Positions 1-6,964 of a DNA stretch of 21,026 bases are shown one piece after another. The stretch comes from a bacterium (GTDB lineage: Archaea; Nanobdellota; Nanobdellia; Pacearchaeales; GW2011-AR1), in assembly GCA_030588935.1 (NCBI GenBank), contig JAUUWR010000003.1:1-21026 (forward strand). The letters are read 5' to 3'. The notes below the pieces were generated by a model. It did not search any database. It saw nothing but the letters and a program-made list of their open reading frames with translations, and had not been told where the DNA came from. Each line of letters begins with the position of its first letter. Position 1 is the first letter of the stretch. A program made the position numbers and the translations under genes.

Positions 1-1545
1 AACATCATCAATTCTTAAAATCATAATTGCAACTTCTGTTGCAGATGAAATTGCCTGTGTCTTAATTTTCATTGGTTCTATAATCCCGTTTTCCAAAGAA
101 TCCTCAACCCTGTTATGGAAAATATTAATTCCTGCAAACTTTTCACCATTATCATGTCTTGATTTCAATTCTGTTAAAACATCAATAGGGTCAAACCCAG
201 CATTTTCAGCAAGTGTCGAAGGAATAAACTCAAGAGCATTTGCAAACTCCTGAACAGCCAACTGTTCCCTTCCAGAAAGCGTATTTGCAAACTCTTTTAA
301 TCTTTTAGATAATTCAATTTCAATTGCTCCTGCACCTGCCACAATTTTCTTAGTTTTAATAACAGCAGCAACATCACCTAACCCATCTTTTAAAGCTCTT
401 TTCATCTCATCCAAAACATGCTCGCTGCCCCCATGAATCAAAATTGTCAAAGCTTTTGGATTTTCACAGCCCCGAACATAAGTCATTGCCTCATCCCCTT
501 GCTTAATTTCTTCAACAATCTGGGCTTTTCCTAACTGATTCTCGCTCAAATCATTTAAATTACTAATTATCCTCCCACCTGTAGCACGAGCCAAATTCTC
601 TATATCTGATTTAGCAATTCTCCTGCAAGCATAAATATTTTCTTTAGCTAAATAATACTGAACCAAGTCATCAATTCCTTTTTGGCAAAACAAAACATTT
701 GCCCCTGATGATTTTATTTTCTCAACAATCTCCTTCAACACAGAATCCTCTCTATTAATAAAATTCTGCAGCTGCTCAGGACTGGTAACTGAAATCTTAG
801 CATCTCCTTCAGGAGTTTTCAGCTCTAAAGAATCTGAAACAAGAGCAATCCTAGCATCTTCAACCTTCGCAGGCATATCAACTGAAACTCTTTCTTTATC
901 AATAACAATTCCTTTAATTAACTCAGTATTCTCCACCCCGTCACTCTTATTTTTTCCAATTTTAATATTCCCTAAATCAACATTGCCGTCATCTTGAACC
1001 TGTTCTACTGCCTGAACAATAATCTCAGCAAATTTTTCCTTGACAACTTCAGCACCCTTTCCAGTCATAGCAGTCATAGCAATTGCTTTCAAATCCTGTT
1101 TCTTGTCAAAATCTATTTCTACAGAAGTTTCATTTAAAAACTGTTTTGCTTTTTCTGCAGCCAAACTATATCCTTTGGTAATTATAGTGGGATGTATTTT
1201 CATATCTAATAATTTTTCAGCATTTTCCAGCAACCTGCCTGCCAGCATAACTGCAGTTGTTGTTCCGTCGCCAACCTCACTTTCCTGGGTCTTTGCAATC
1301 TCAACCATCATTTTTGCAGCAGGATGCTCAATCTGCATTTCCTCCAAAATAGTAACCCCGTCATAGCTCACAGTAATATCTCCAATAGAATCAACCAACA
1401 TCTTGTCCATCCCTTTAGGCCCCAATGTTGTTTTAACAGCATCAGCAACAAGTTTAGCAGCTAATATGTTATTTCTCTGAGCATCTCTGCCCGTTGTCCT
1501 TTCAGTGCTTTCAGGCAAGATGAATATTGGTTGTTTGTCTGTCAT
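1..1545 (-). CDS. thsA: Thermosome (group II chaperonin) subunit, 3' end outside window
   Basis: Cytosolic ATP-dependent chaperonin subunit that would assemble into the double-ring archaeal thermosome and refold proteins. The 515 codons visible start MTDKQPIFILPEST and contain the family hallmarks: the TTLGPKGMDKMLVD motif near residue 40, the ATP-binding GDGTTTAVMLAG loop near residue 95, and a late GFDPIDVLTELKSRH segment. The frame is still open (ending ILRIDDV) at base 1, so only the last tens of residues, including any Gly/Met-rich tail, are missing. The start ATG (1545-1543) overlaps the stop of the upstream basic-protein gene in an ATGA arrangement, so the two are translationally coupled in one transcript. 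Identity is certain; whether it is an alpha or beta paralogue cannot be decided here. Confidence 0.97.
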   Translation of the reverse strand, partial: MTDKQPIFILPESTERTTGRDAQRNNILAAKLVADAVKTTLGPKGMDKMLVDSIGDITVSYDGVTILEEMQIEHPAAKMMVEIAKTQESEVGDGTTTAVMLAGRLLENAEKLLDMKIHPTIITKGYSLAAEKAKQFLNETSVEIDFDKKQDLKAIAMTAMTGKGAEVVKEKFAEIIVQAVEQVQDDGNVDLGNIKIGKNKSDGVENTELIKGIVIDKERVSVDMPAKVEDARIALVSDSLELKTPEGDAKISVTSPEQLQNFINREDSVLKEIVEKIKSSGANVLFCQKGIDDLVQYYLAKENIYACRRIAKSDIENLARATGGRIISNLNDLSENQLGKAQIVEEIKQGDEAMTYVRGCENPKALTILIHGGSEHVLDEMKRALKDGLGDVAAVIKTKKIVAGAGAIEIELSKRLKEFANTLSGREQLAVQEFANALEFIPSTLAENAGFDPIDVLTELKSRHDNGEKFAGINIFHNRVEDSLENGIIEPMKIKTQAISSATEVAIMILRIDDV

Positions 1546-1868
1546 TTTAATTTTCTTCGTTGATAATCTTTTATCCCTTCTCCTATCGAAACATAATTTT
1601 GAGGATGAACCCCCCCACGAATTTCAATATTATAACTATTATCTTTAGAAACTATTAAAAAAATCTCCTTACCTTCATATTTTTTTAGGAATTTTGAAAG
1701 AGGGATATTAGGATTGAGGATATCAACTTCTTCACGAACCTCTAAGATCCCTTTTACTAACTTGCTATCTCTTCTACCTAAAACTATGGTGGGAATTTTC
1801 CTTGTTTTTTTGATTTTTTTTATATTTCTTTTTCTTTTTGCCATTTTTCTTAATATCTTATTACTCAT
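1542..1868 (-). CDS. Small basic protein coupled to the thermosome gene
   Basis: Unrecognised 108-aa protein. The N-terminal third is very rich in Lys/Arg (MAKRKRNIKKIKKTRK region), suggesting nucleic-acid or ribosome contact; the rest (VDILNPNIPLSKFLKKYEGKEIFLIVSKDNSYNIEIRGG) looks like a compact alpha/beta domain. There are no Cys pairs and no membrane segment. Its TGA stop overlaps the thermosome ATG by 4 nt, so it is the first gene of that operon. Two starts are possible: ATG 1868, about 27 nt from a T-rich TATA-like stretch near 1894-1901, or the ATG at codon 9 (1844), which is less far from a second TATA-like TTTAAAA at 1876-1883. The large plus-strand open frame opposite it has no matching promoter and is treated as a shadow. 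Confidence 0.72.
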   Translation of the reverse strand: MSNKILRKMAKRKRNIKKIKKTRKIPTIVLGRRDSKLVKGILEVREEVDILNPNIPLSKFLKKYEGKEIFLIVSKDNSYNIEIRGGVHPQNYVSIGEGIKDYQRRKLK

Positions 1869-1908
1869 TCAACCATTTTTAAACATTATTGTAATAAAAA
1901 ACTATCTT

Positions 1909-1949
1909 AGGAAGGTTGACTTGTTAAGGAAACCTAGGTTTTCTTACGA
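1909..1949 (+). repeat. Structured 41-nt repeat, copy 1
   Basis: This stretch matches, in opposite orientation, the sequence at 5949-5989 at most positions: both carry GGTTGACTTGTTAAGG followed by a hairpin and CTTACGA. The hairpin here is AAGGAAAC-CTAG-GTTTTCTT, with one G-U pair if read as plus-strand RNA. It lies between the divergent promoters of the minus-strand operon and the CBS gene. Function unknown: a non-coding RNA, a regulatory site or a dispersed repeat are all possible. Confidence 0.6.
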
Positions 1950-2022
1950 AAAACTATATTCTCCAAAATATATATCACAAAACAATAATTAATTATAAAA
2001 GCAAGAGCCTCTTATTATCATC

Positions 2023-2583
2023 ATGAAAATCGGAGTAAAAGTCGGCGACATAATGACAAGAAATTTCATTTCTGCAAAACCAGACATCTCTATTTTAAAT
2101 GCCGTTAAATTAATGGTTAAAAAAAGAGTTGGGAGTTTAGTTTTAGTTGAAGATAATATCTTAAAAGGAATCTTAACTGAAAAAGATATTATGTGGGCAT
2201 TAAGTAAAAAAAACTCAAAAAAAGACTTATCAGAAATTAAAGCCAGAGAAATCTGCACTAAAAAAATAACAACAATACGGCCTTCTGCAGATATTCACGA
2301 CGCAATCAAATTAATGAAAAAAGCAAAATTCAGACGGCTTCCGGTTGTAATCAAAAAAAGAGTCATAGGTTTATTAACATTAAAAGATATTTTAAGAATA
2401 GAGCCAGAACTATTTGAAATTGCTCAAGAAAGTTATATGATTAAGGAAGAATCTGAAAAATTTAAAAGAAAACAAGCAGGCGAATCATTCAAAGAAGGAA
2501 TTTGCGAAGAATGTGGGAATTTTGATATTTTGTATAATGAAGATGGTAGATTAATCTGCGAGAGTTGCAGGGACGAGATGTGA
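2023..2583 (+). CDS. CBS-domain pair with C-terminal zinc ribbon
   Basis: 186-aa cytosolic protein with two CBS motifs in tandem (about residues 8-62 and 70-127; VGDIMTRNFISAKPD and AREICTKKITTIRPSAD are typical starts), which together form a Bateman module that usually binds adenosyl ligands. The C-terminus carries a CxxC-14-CxxC zinc knuckle (C161, C164, C179, C182). This CBS plus zinc-ribbon arrangement is known in archaea, where it is taken to be a ligand-sensing regulator; the target is unknown. A TATA-like AATTATAAAA at 1991-2000 lies about 27 nt upstream of ATG 2023, supporting a leaderless start there. It stands alone, with divergent transcription to its left. Confidence 0.9.
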   Translation: MKIGVKVGDIMTRNFISAKPDISILNAVKLMVKKRVGSLVLVEDNILKGILTEKDIMWALSKKNSKKDLSEIKAREICTKKITTIRPSADIHDAIKLMKKAKFRRLPVVIKKRVIGLLTLKDILRIEPELFEIAQESYMIKEESEKFKRKQAGESFKEGICEECGNFDILYNEDGRLICESCRDEM

Positions 2584-2664
2584 GATTTTAGTAAGTTTTA
2601 AAAACAAATATATCTTGTACTTATTAATATTATTAACTTAATAAACTACTATATGTAAAATATA

Positions 2665-2700
2665 ATGAGATGCTCAACTAAGATTAAGCTACTCATCAAA
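2665..2700 (+). repeat. Intergenic hairpin repeat, copy A (degenerate)
   Basis: Member of the repeat family described in the findings. ATGAG (2665-2669) can pair with CTCAT (2692-2696) around an internal GATTAAGCTA, matching copies B and I closely (TTAAGCTACTCATC). The tail that follows is poorly conserved. It sits upstream of the TATA box (about 2706-2714) of the next gene, so here it is not in that gene's leader. Confidence 0.55.
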
Positions 2701-2733
2701 TAAACCTATATTTATATTAGTAATAAATAAAAA

Positions 2734-3234
2734 ATGGCAGAAAAAGATACTATTTTCAAAGGAAAAGTTCAAAAAAAAGGAATATTTGATTTTAAAGAAT
2801 TTTACAAGTTTACTTATGATTGGTTATGCGGAGAAGATTACAAAGTTATTGAAAAGAAATACAGTGAAGAAATTACCGGAGATTCTAAAAAAATTGAAAT
2901 AAAATGGGAAGCTAAAAAGAAAATCTCTGATTACTTTAGATTTATGATAAAAGCAGACTGGAAAGTTATTAATTTAAAAGATATTGAAGTGCAGAGAGAA
3001 GGCAGGAAAATAAAAATGAATTCAGGAGAGCCTGAGATTAAAGTTACAGGAATTTTAGTCAAAGACTATGAACACAGATGGGAAGACCAGCCTTTTTGGA
3101 AATTCCTAAGAGGGATTTATGACAGGTATATTATAAAAAGCAGGATTGAGGAATATCAAGACAAAATCAAAGAAGAAACAGAGGAATTCATCGCCCAATG
3201 CAAGTCTTTCTTGGCTCTTGAAGGAAAAAGGTAA
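2734..3234 (+). CDS. Unassigned 166-aa soluble protein
   Basis: Not recognised. It has no signal peptide, membrane segment or Cys motif. It is rich in Trp, Lys and Glu; the first ~125 residues alternate in a beta-like pattern (KVIEKKYSEEI, KIEIKWEAKKKI, IKADWKVINLKDIEVQREGRKIKM), while the last ~40 form a probable charged helix (RIEEYQDKIKEETEEFIAQC). A lipid- or polyanion-binding beta-barrel followed by a helix is one reading of this pattern, but nothing in the sequence proves it. A TATA-like ATATTTATATTA near 2706-2717 lies about 25 nt before the ATG, supporting a leaderless start. Monocistronic by spacing. Confidence 0.85.
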   Translation: MAEKDTIFKGKVQKKGIFDFKEFYKFTYDWLCGEDYKVIEKKYSEEITGDSKKIEIKWEAKKKISDYFRFMIKADWKVINLKDIEVQREGRKIKMNSGEPEIKVTGILVKDYEHRWEDQPFWKFLRGIYDRYIIKSRIEEYQDKIKEETEEFIAQCKSFLALEGKR

Positions 3235-3312
3235 ATTTTATCAAAACATACCACCACTACCTATATTTTCTAATAAAGATATTTTTATATATTGTTCTGT
3301 GTAAAAATTAAT

Positions 3313-4689
3313 ATGATAAAAAAACAAATATTTTTAGTGTTTTTAATTTTAATCTCAATAAACCTAATCTCAGCCATCAACCTGGATGTAAGTACAAAAC
3401 CAATCCAAAACAGTGCAATTATAGATTTAGACGAGCCAGCAGTTTTCGAATTAACAATAAGGAATTTAGAAGAAAAAGATAGTTTTGAAATATATTCTTT
3501 AGTGGGAATTGACATCTCCCCTAAAACTTCCTTTATAATAGATTCTGGAAAGACTAAGATATTAAAAATTAAAGCTATGCCCCAAGAATCATTAGGCTCA
3601 AAAAAAGGCCCCTTTACTTTTGAATACAAAATCAAAGACTCTCAAAATAAAATACAGGTGGAAAAATTGACAATAAATATAATCGGGCTTAAAGATGCTC
3701 TTTCAATCTCAGCAGAAAACATCAACCCAAATTCAGAAAAAACAACAATAATTGTAAAGAATAAATTAAACTATGATTTTAAAGAAATAAAGGCAAAAAT
3801 CCAATCTGCTTTTTTTGATTTTGAAGAAACTTTTTCTTTAGCGCCTTCTGAAACAAAAGAATTTGAGTTGCCTATTGATTCTGAAAAATTAAAAACTTAT
3901 GTAGCAGGCCCTTATCTTCTAAATTCACAAATCACAACGCAGGACATAACAACAAACATTGAGTCAATAATCAAATTTTTAGAGCAAGAAGGCATTGAAA
4001 CAATTGACAGCAAAGAAGGTTTTTTAATAAAAAGAACTGAAATAAGCAAGACCAATGTTGGGAATGTTGTTAAAACTGTAGAAATAACTGCTGAAAAAAA
4101 TGTTCTCTCTTATTTATTTACAACATTTAATATTGTTCCACATGAGGTAGAAAGAAATGGCTTCAAAATAAACTATGTGTGGAAAAAAGAGCTTATACCA
4201 AATGAGGAATTAAAAATAATCGTCAAAACAAATTGGTTTTATCCGATAATTATTGTATTATTTGTCATATGTTTATTTTTATTAATCAAAAGATATGTTG
4301 AATCTGATTTAATATTGAAAAAGAAAGTTTCTTTTGTTAAAACAAGGGGTGGGGAATTTGCCTTGAAAATAACATTAAAAGCAAAAGCTAAAAAATTCAT
4401 TGAGAGGATTAATGTGATTGATAAATTGCCTCATTTAGTTAAGTTATATGAAAGATACGGAGCAATTGCTCCTGACAAGGTTGATTTGAAAAATCACAGA
4501 ATGGAGTGGAATATTGAATCCTTAAATAAAGATGAGGAAAGAATCTTCACTTATATTATCTATTCAAAGATTGGAATTGTCGGACGATTTGAACTTCCTT
4601 GTGCAAAAGCAATTTATGAAAAAGAAGGAAAAATCAAAGAAGTCGAATCTAATCGGAGTTTTTTTATAAATGAACCAACTGCTCGTTAA
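3313..4689 (+). CDS. Surface protein with signal peptide, beta-sandwich domains and one membrane helix
   Basis: 458-aa membrane protein. It begins with a signal peptide (MIKKQIFLVFLILISINLISA), followed by about 285 residues that look like extracellular Ig-like or COG1361/NEW3-type beta sandwiches (FELTIRNLEEKDSFEIYSL..., TIIVKNKLNYDFKEIKAKI). A hydrophobic helix follows at about residues 309-330 (WFYPIIIVLFVICLFLLIKRYV). The last ~125 residues (INVIDKLPHLVKLYERYG...WNIESLNKDEERIFTYIIYSK) resemble a DUF11-like beta domain which, by topology, would face the cytoplasm. The ATG at 3313 is preferred to an upstream in-frame TTG (3292): a TATA-like TTTTTATATATT at about 3280-3291 puts transcription start at the ATG. 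It ends ...PTAR and is followed at once by a triloop hairpin. Confidence 0.85.
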   Translation: MIKKQIFLVFLILISINLISAINLDVSTKPIQNSAIIDLDEPAVFELTIRNLEEKDSFEIYSLVGIDISPKTSFIIDSGKTKILKIKAMPQESLGSKKGPFTFEYKIKDSQNKIQVEKLTINIIGLKDALSISAENINPNSEKTTIIVKNKLNYDFKEIKAKIQSAFFDFEETFSLAPSETKEFELPIDSEKLKTYVAGPYLLNSQITTQDITTNIESIIKFLEQEGIETIDSKEGFLIKRTEISKTNVGNVVKTVEITAEKNVLSYLFTTFNIVPHEVERNGFKINYVWKKELIPNEELKIIVKTNWFYPIIIVLFVICLFLLIKRYVESDLILKKKVSFVKTRGGEFALKITLKAKAKKFIERINVIDKLPHLVKLYERYGAIAPDKVDLKNHRMEWNIESLNKDEERIFTYIIYSKIGIVGRFELPCAKAIYEKEGKIKEVESNRSFFINEPTAR

Positions 4690-4706
4690 TTAGTTTAAGA
4701 AACTAA
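4690..4706 (+). terminator. Triloop hairpin directly after the surface-protein stop
   Basis: TTAGTTT-AAG-AAACTAA is a perfect 7-bp stem with a 3-nt loop starting at the base after the TAA stop. Its position suggests a 3'-end or termination/processing signal, though no strong T tract follows. Confidence 0.5.
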
Positions 4707-4712
4707 CATATT

Positions 4713-4740
4713 AACTTAGGAGGCTTCGCCAACCTAAGTT
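4713..4740. repeat. Conserved-loop hairpin L1
   Basis: Perfect stem AACTTAGG / CCTAAGTT around AGGCTTCGCCAA, within which GGC-TTC-GCC forms an inner stem and triloop. The reverse complement recurs at 6091-6117 with the same outer stem and one base fewer in the loop. Possible terminator or REP-like element. Confidence 0.7.
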
Positions 4741-4828
4741 CTCTTATCTTCTCAATATTTCTTAAATATTATTCGCTTTGAATATCATTAACAAAGCGTT
4801 TATTAAATTGCAACCTATTGATAAAGGA

Positions 4829-4861
4829 AAAATTAAGGTTGTCCGAAGGCTCCTTAATTTT
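4829..4861. repeat. Conserved-loop hairpin L2
   Basis: AAAATTAAGG / CCTTAATTTT is a perfect 10-bp stem around TTGTCCGAAGGCT, in which CC-GAA-GG forms an inner stem. Read on the minus strand the loop is AGCCTTCGGACAA, which parallels L1 (AGGCTTCGCCAA) with compensating inner-stem changes. It lies 50 nt upstream of tRNA-Tyr. Confidence 0.65.
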
Positions 4862-4911
4862 TAATAATATAAAAGCAATCTTTAAAAACATCAATTTCTC
4901 ACTATAATTAA

Positions 4912-4983
4912 CCCTCGGTCGTATAATGGTTATTACCTTCGGCTGTAGACCGAATGAAGTAGGTTCGAATCCTGCCCGAGGGA
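4912..4983 (+). tRNA. tRNA-Tyr (anticodon GTA)
   Basis: Complete cloverleaf without intron. Acceptor CCCTCGG (4912-4918) pairs with CCGAGGG (4976-4982), discriminator A4983. The anticodon arm is TTCGG-CTGTAGA-CCGAA with anticodon GTA; the T arm is GTAGG-TTCGAAT-CCTGC. The C1-G72 first pair is the archaeal/eukaryotic tRNA-Tyr identity element. A TATA-like CTTTAAAAACA at about 4880-4890 lies about 26 nt upstream. CCA is not encoded. Confidence 0.96.
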
Positions 4984-5029
4984 TTCCAATCACCAAAAAT
5001 CTTATAAACTTATCTTAATTATTATAATC

Positions 5030-5227
5030 ATGCAATTAAAAATATATTTAGAAGAACAAGAAGAAGGAGGATATACTGTTTTTGTTCCAGCTTTGCCAGG
5101 TTGTATTTCTCAAGGTGATACTTTAGAAGAAGCTGTAAAAAATATTAAAGAGGCTATTGAACTATATTTAGATGAAGATCCTAAAGATTTTAGTGATAAA
5201 GGAAAAATCTTAAATATTGAATTATAA
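5030..5227 (+). CDS. hicB: HicB-family antitoxin
   Basis: 65-aa antitoxin of the HicB/UPF0150 family, expected to bind and neutralise the HicA nuclease. It shows the full family signature: GGYTVFVPALPGCISQGDTLEEAVKNIKEAIELYL. It is the short form: it ends right after this RNase H-like fold and lacks the C-terminal helix-turn-helix or ribbon-helix-helix DNA-binding domain of many HicB proteins, so autorepression by HicB alone is not evident. A TATA-like CTTATAAAC at 4999-5007 lies about 27 nt before the ATG (leaderless). The toxin gene follows one base after its stop, in the order antitoxin-toxin, the reverse of the classical hicAB order. Confidence 0.93.
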   Translation: MQLKIYLEEQEEGGYTVFVPALPGCISQGDTLEEAVKNIKEAIELYLDEDPKDFSDKGKILNIEL

Positions 5228-5228
5228 A

Positions 5229-5453
5229 ATGAGATTACCTCAAATTTCTGGAAAAGAATTAATTAAAATTTTATGTAAACTTGGATTTGAAGTTGTGAGA
5301 CAAAAAGGCAGTCATGTTAGACTAGAAAAAAAGACTGGAGAAAGAACTATTAAACTAACAATTCCTATTCACCCTAAACTAAAAAAGGGAACTCTTTCAA
5401 GAATAATCAAAGACTCAAAAGTCAGTGAAGAAGAATTTACAGAGTTTATTTAA
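5229..5453 (+). CDS. hicA: HicA-family mRNA interferase toxin
   Basis: 74-aa toxin expected to cleave mRNA during translation or stress, held inactive by the adjacent HicB. It has the double-stranded-RNA-binding-like HicA fold with the signature SGKELIKILCKLGFEVVRQKGSH; H29 in the GSH motif is the expected catalytic histidine. The tail IPIHPKLKKGTLSRIIKDSKVSEEEF is also typical. The ATG at 5229 is chosen rather than an in-frame TTG at 5217 because it avoids overlap with hicB and starts the conserved domain at the usual place; only one base separates it from the hicB stop. The active-site residue is intact, so it is probably functional. Confidence 0.93.
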   Translation: MRLPQISGKELIKILCKLGFEVVRQKGSHVRLEKKTGERTIKLTIPIHPKLKKGTLSRIIKDSKVSEEEFTEFI

Positions 5454-5557
5454 TATGTAAAACACCGATTTCTTCATGAACCACCATCAAAACATTTAAA
5501 TCCCTAAATCCTCTATAATAACTAACAAAAAGAGGTAAAATTTACTCTTCATTTAAA

Positions 5558-5920
5558 ATGTCCATATTCACTTATTTAATTAACATCTTTTTCCCGAAAA
5601 CAAGAGGGGAATTAATAACGAGATTTGTAGAGATTATTTTGCTTTTCCTAATCTATGCGTTAAGTAAATGGTTATATAAGCGTTATAAAGAAAATATTGC
5701 TCAGAGGCGAATATTGTTCAAAGGAGCCTTACTTTTCTTCCTCATCACCTTTTTTTTATTTAATCTGACTTTATACACATATGTAAAAATTCCTTTTTTT
5801 CCTATTTTTTCCTTGGCAATTTTAATAGGCATTATAATTGCTTCAATATCTGTTTCAGTTAGTTTAATAAAAGATATAATTAATAGAACCAAAAGAAAAG
5901 AAACTCAGAGGATGTTTTGA
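5558..5920 (+). CDS. Small membrane protein with three predicted helices
   Basis: Unrecognised 120-aa integral membrane protein. Hydrophobic stretches lie at about residues 21-38 (TRFVEIILLFLIYALSKWL), 54-74 (ILFKGALLFFLITFFLFNL) and 78-103 (PFFPIFSLAILIGIIIASISVSVSLI), with a basic cytoplasmic loop (KRYKENIAQRR) and a basic C-terminus. A TATA-like ATTTAAA at about 5491-5497 is some 60 nt upstream, so the transcript probably has a ~40-nt leader; this leader contains an imperfect hairpin (AAGAGGTAAA / TTTACTCTT with one bulge) ending just before the ATG. Function unknown. Confidence 0.8.
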   Translation: MSIFTYLINIFFPKTRGELITRFVEIILLFLIYALSKWLYKRYKENIAQRRILFKGALLFFLITFFLFNLTLYTYVKIPFFPIFSLAILIGIIIASISVSVSLIKDIINRTKRKETQRMF

Positions 5921-5937
5921 TTTTTAATTAGTTTTAT

Positions 5938-6007
5938 GAAATTCAGGATCGTAAGGGAACCCAGTTTCCCTTAACAAGTCAACCCTCCTTAAATTAACCT
6001 GAATTTC
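5938..6007. repeat. Structured 70-nt element (repeat copy 2)
   Basis: A perfect 10-bp outer stem, GAAATTCAGG (5938-5947) / CCTGAATTTC (5998-6007), encloses an inner hairpin TAAGGGAA-CCCAGT-TTCCCTTA and a single-stranded ACAAGTCAACCCTCC stretch. The core 5949-5989 is the inverse-orientation relative of 1909-1949. No promoter or open frame explains it; it may be a small RNA or a dispersed structured repeat. Confidence 0.65.
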
Positions 6008-6036
6008 TTTATCCTTAATGTTTGGCAATTATCTTT

Positions 6037-6086
6037 TAAGCTACTCATCTATAGAGCGAAAAATATTTATTAGATTCTGATAAAAT
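6037..6086 (+). repeat. Intergenic hairpin repeat, copy B
   Basis: Contains TTAAGCTACTCATCTATAGA followed by TATTTATTAGATTCTGATAA, matching the core and tail of the family (compare 7797-7846 and 10585-10628). The 5' arm is weak. It is followed 5 nt later by hairpin L3. Confidence 0.6.
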
Positions 6087-6089
6087 TAA

Positions 6090-6118
6090 AAACTTAGGTT
6101 GGCGAAGCTCCTAAGTTT
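6090..6118. repeat. Conserved-loop hairpin L3
   Basis: AAACTTAGG / CCTAAGTTT around TTGGCGAAGCT. It is the reverse complement of L1 (4713-4740) with one loop base missing. The loop contains GCGAAGC, a heptamer known to fold as an extremely stable DNA mini-hairpin. Confidence 0.7.
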
Positions 6119-6121
6119 GTG

Positions 6122-6129
6122 TATAAATA
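6122..6129 (+). promoter_or_regulatory. TATA box without an evident long gene
   Basis: TATAAATA matches the archaeal TATA consensus. An ATG lies 29 nt downstream at 6151 and opens a frame of only seven codons (MSVDDTF, stop 6172-6174), ahead of a second TATA box for the 6218 gene. Confidence 0.45.
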
Positions 6130-6217
6130 GGCTATTTTAAGTGTTAACAAATGTCTGTGGATGACACATTTTGATTTTACCCCAAATATTTAAAACCCCT
6201 TAATTCTTTTAATGCTT

Positions 6218-6868
6218 ATGATAGAAAAGAGGCAGACAATAACTATAGTTGTAATAATTGGCATTATAATTGTTCTTGGTCTTATTATTTGGCAGATAAT
6301 TAGCATAATTAATAAAGAAAAAACAGATATAACTGGACAAGAAGAAACTAATTTAACTGAATCAGAAACTAATGCGACCCTCCCAGAAGGAGCAGACATA
6401 AATGAGACTAATGGGGAAGCCAATGAAACAGATACAAACGAAACAGAAATTCCAGAAGATGAAACTTTTAGTGGAATTATACCAAACCCAATTGGAAGCA
6501 TAACCAGTATAAGTTATAGAGATGATGAGATTGGAAGATATTTTTGCAATAATACTGGTAATGATACTGTAAATCCAGAACACAAAATAAAATTATATAC
6601 ATATAAAATCATAAATGGAATAAAAAATTTATCAGAAAACTACATAGAAAGCGAGGAAATAAAGAACGTTTGTGAGGATTATGGAAATGTGTCTATAAAT
6701 TACTATATAGAATGGAAATGGGATGCTGTAGAAGGAATAGATGGGTATAAGATTTATCAGAATTATTATCTTAATGTGAATTTTTCAAGAAGCTATAGTC
6801 ATTATATTGATTTAAAAACAGAAAAGCTTATAGATACTGGGACAGATTTATGGATTCGTGAGACTTGA
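6218..6868 (+). CDS. Signal-anchored extracellular protein with FN3-like domain
   Basis: 216-aa protein of unknown role. An N-terminal hydrophobic anchor (TITIVVIIGIIIVLGLIIWQII) is followed by a ~55-residue Thr/Glu/Asn linker with many N-x-S/T sequons (NLTESETNATL, NETNGEANETD), likely a glycosylated stalk. The C-terminal ~120 residues form a globular domain with cysteines (YFCNNTG, IKNVCEDYG) and an FN3-like edge, WKWDAVEGIDGYKIYQNYY. An upstream ATG at 6212 is in frame, but the TATA box AAATATTTAAAA (about 6184-6195) is 27-28 nt before the 6218 ATG, so 6218 is favoured for a leaderless transcript. It would sit on the outside of the cell membrane. Confidence 0.8.
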   Translation: MIEKRQTITIVVIIGIIIVLGLIIWQIISIINKEKTDITGQEETNLTESETNATLPEGADINETNGEANETDTNETEIPEDETFSGIIPNPIGSITSISYRDDEIGRYFCNNTGNDTVNPEHKIKLYTYKIINGIKNLSENYIESEEIKNVCEDYGNVSINYYIEWKWDAVEGIDGYKIYQNYYLNVNFSRSYSHYIDLKTEKLIDTGTDLWIRET

Positions 6869-6964
6869 CATCAAAAAACAATGTGCCACCACACACTAAA
6901 GTAAATGGTTTTGATTTCTGACATCTAACAAATAATTTATAAACCTAACAGTTTATATTCCAAA

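Noticed and set aside
1714..1992. Plus-strand open frame of 92 codons opposite the basic protein gene
   Set aside because: Low-complexity Phe/Leu/Ile translation of the antisense of a Lys-rich gene; the minus-strand gene is coupled to the thermosome and is the better reading.
4769..4996. Minus-strand open frame of 75 codons across the tRNA-Tyr gene
   Set aside because: It is the usual antisense shadow of a tRNA (GIPRAGFEPTSFG-type peptide) and has no promoter.
6870..6916. ATCAAAA / TTTTGAT pair after the 6218 gene, considered as terminator
   Set aside because: Only 7 AT-rich pairs with a loop of more than 30 nt; expected by chance in this composition.
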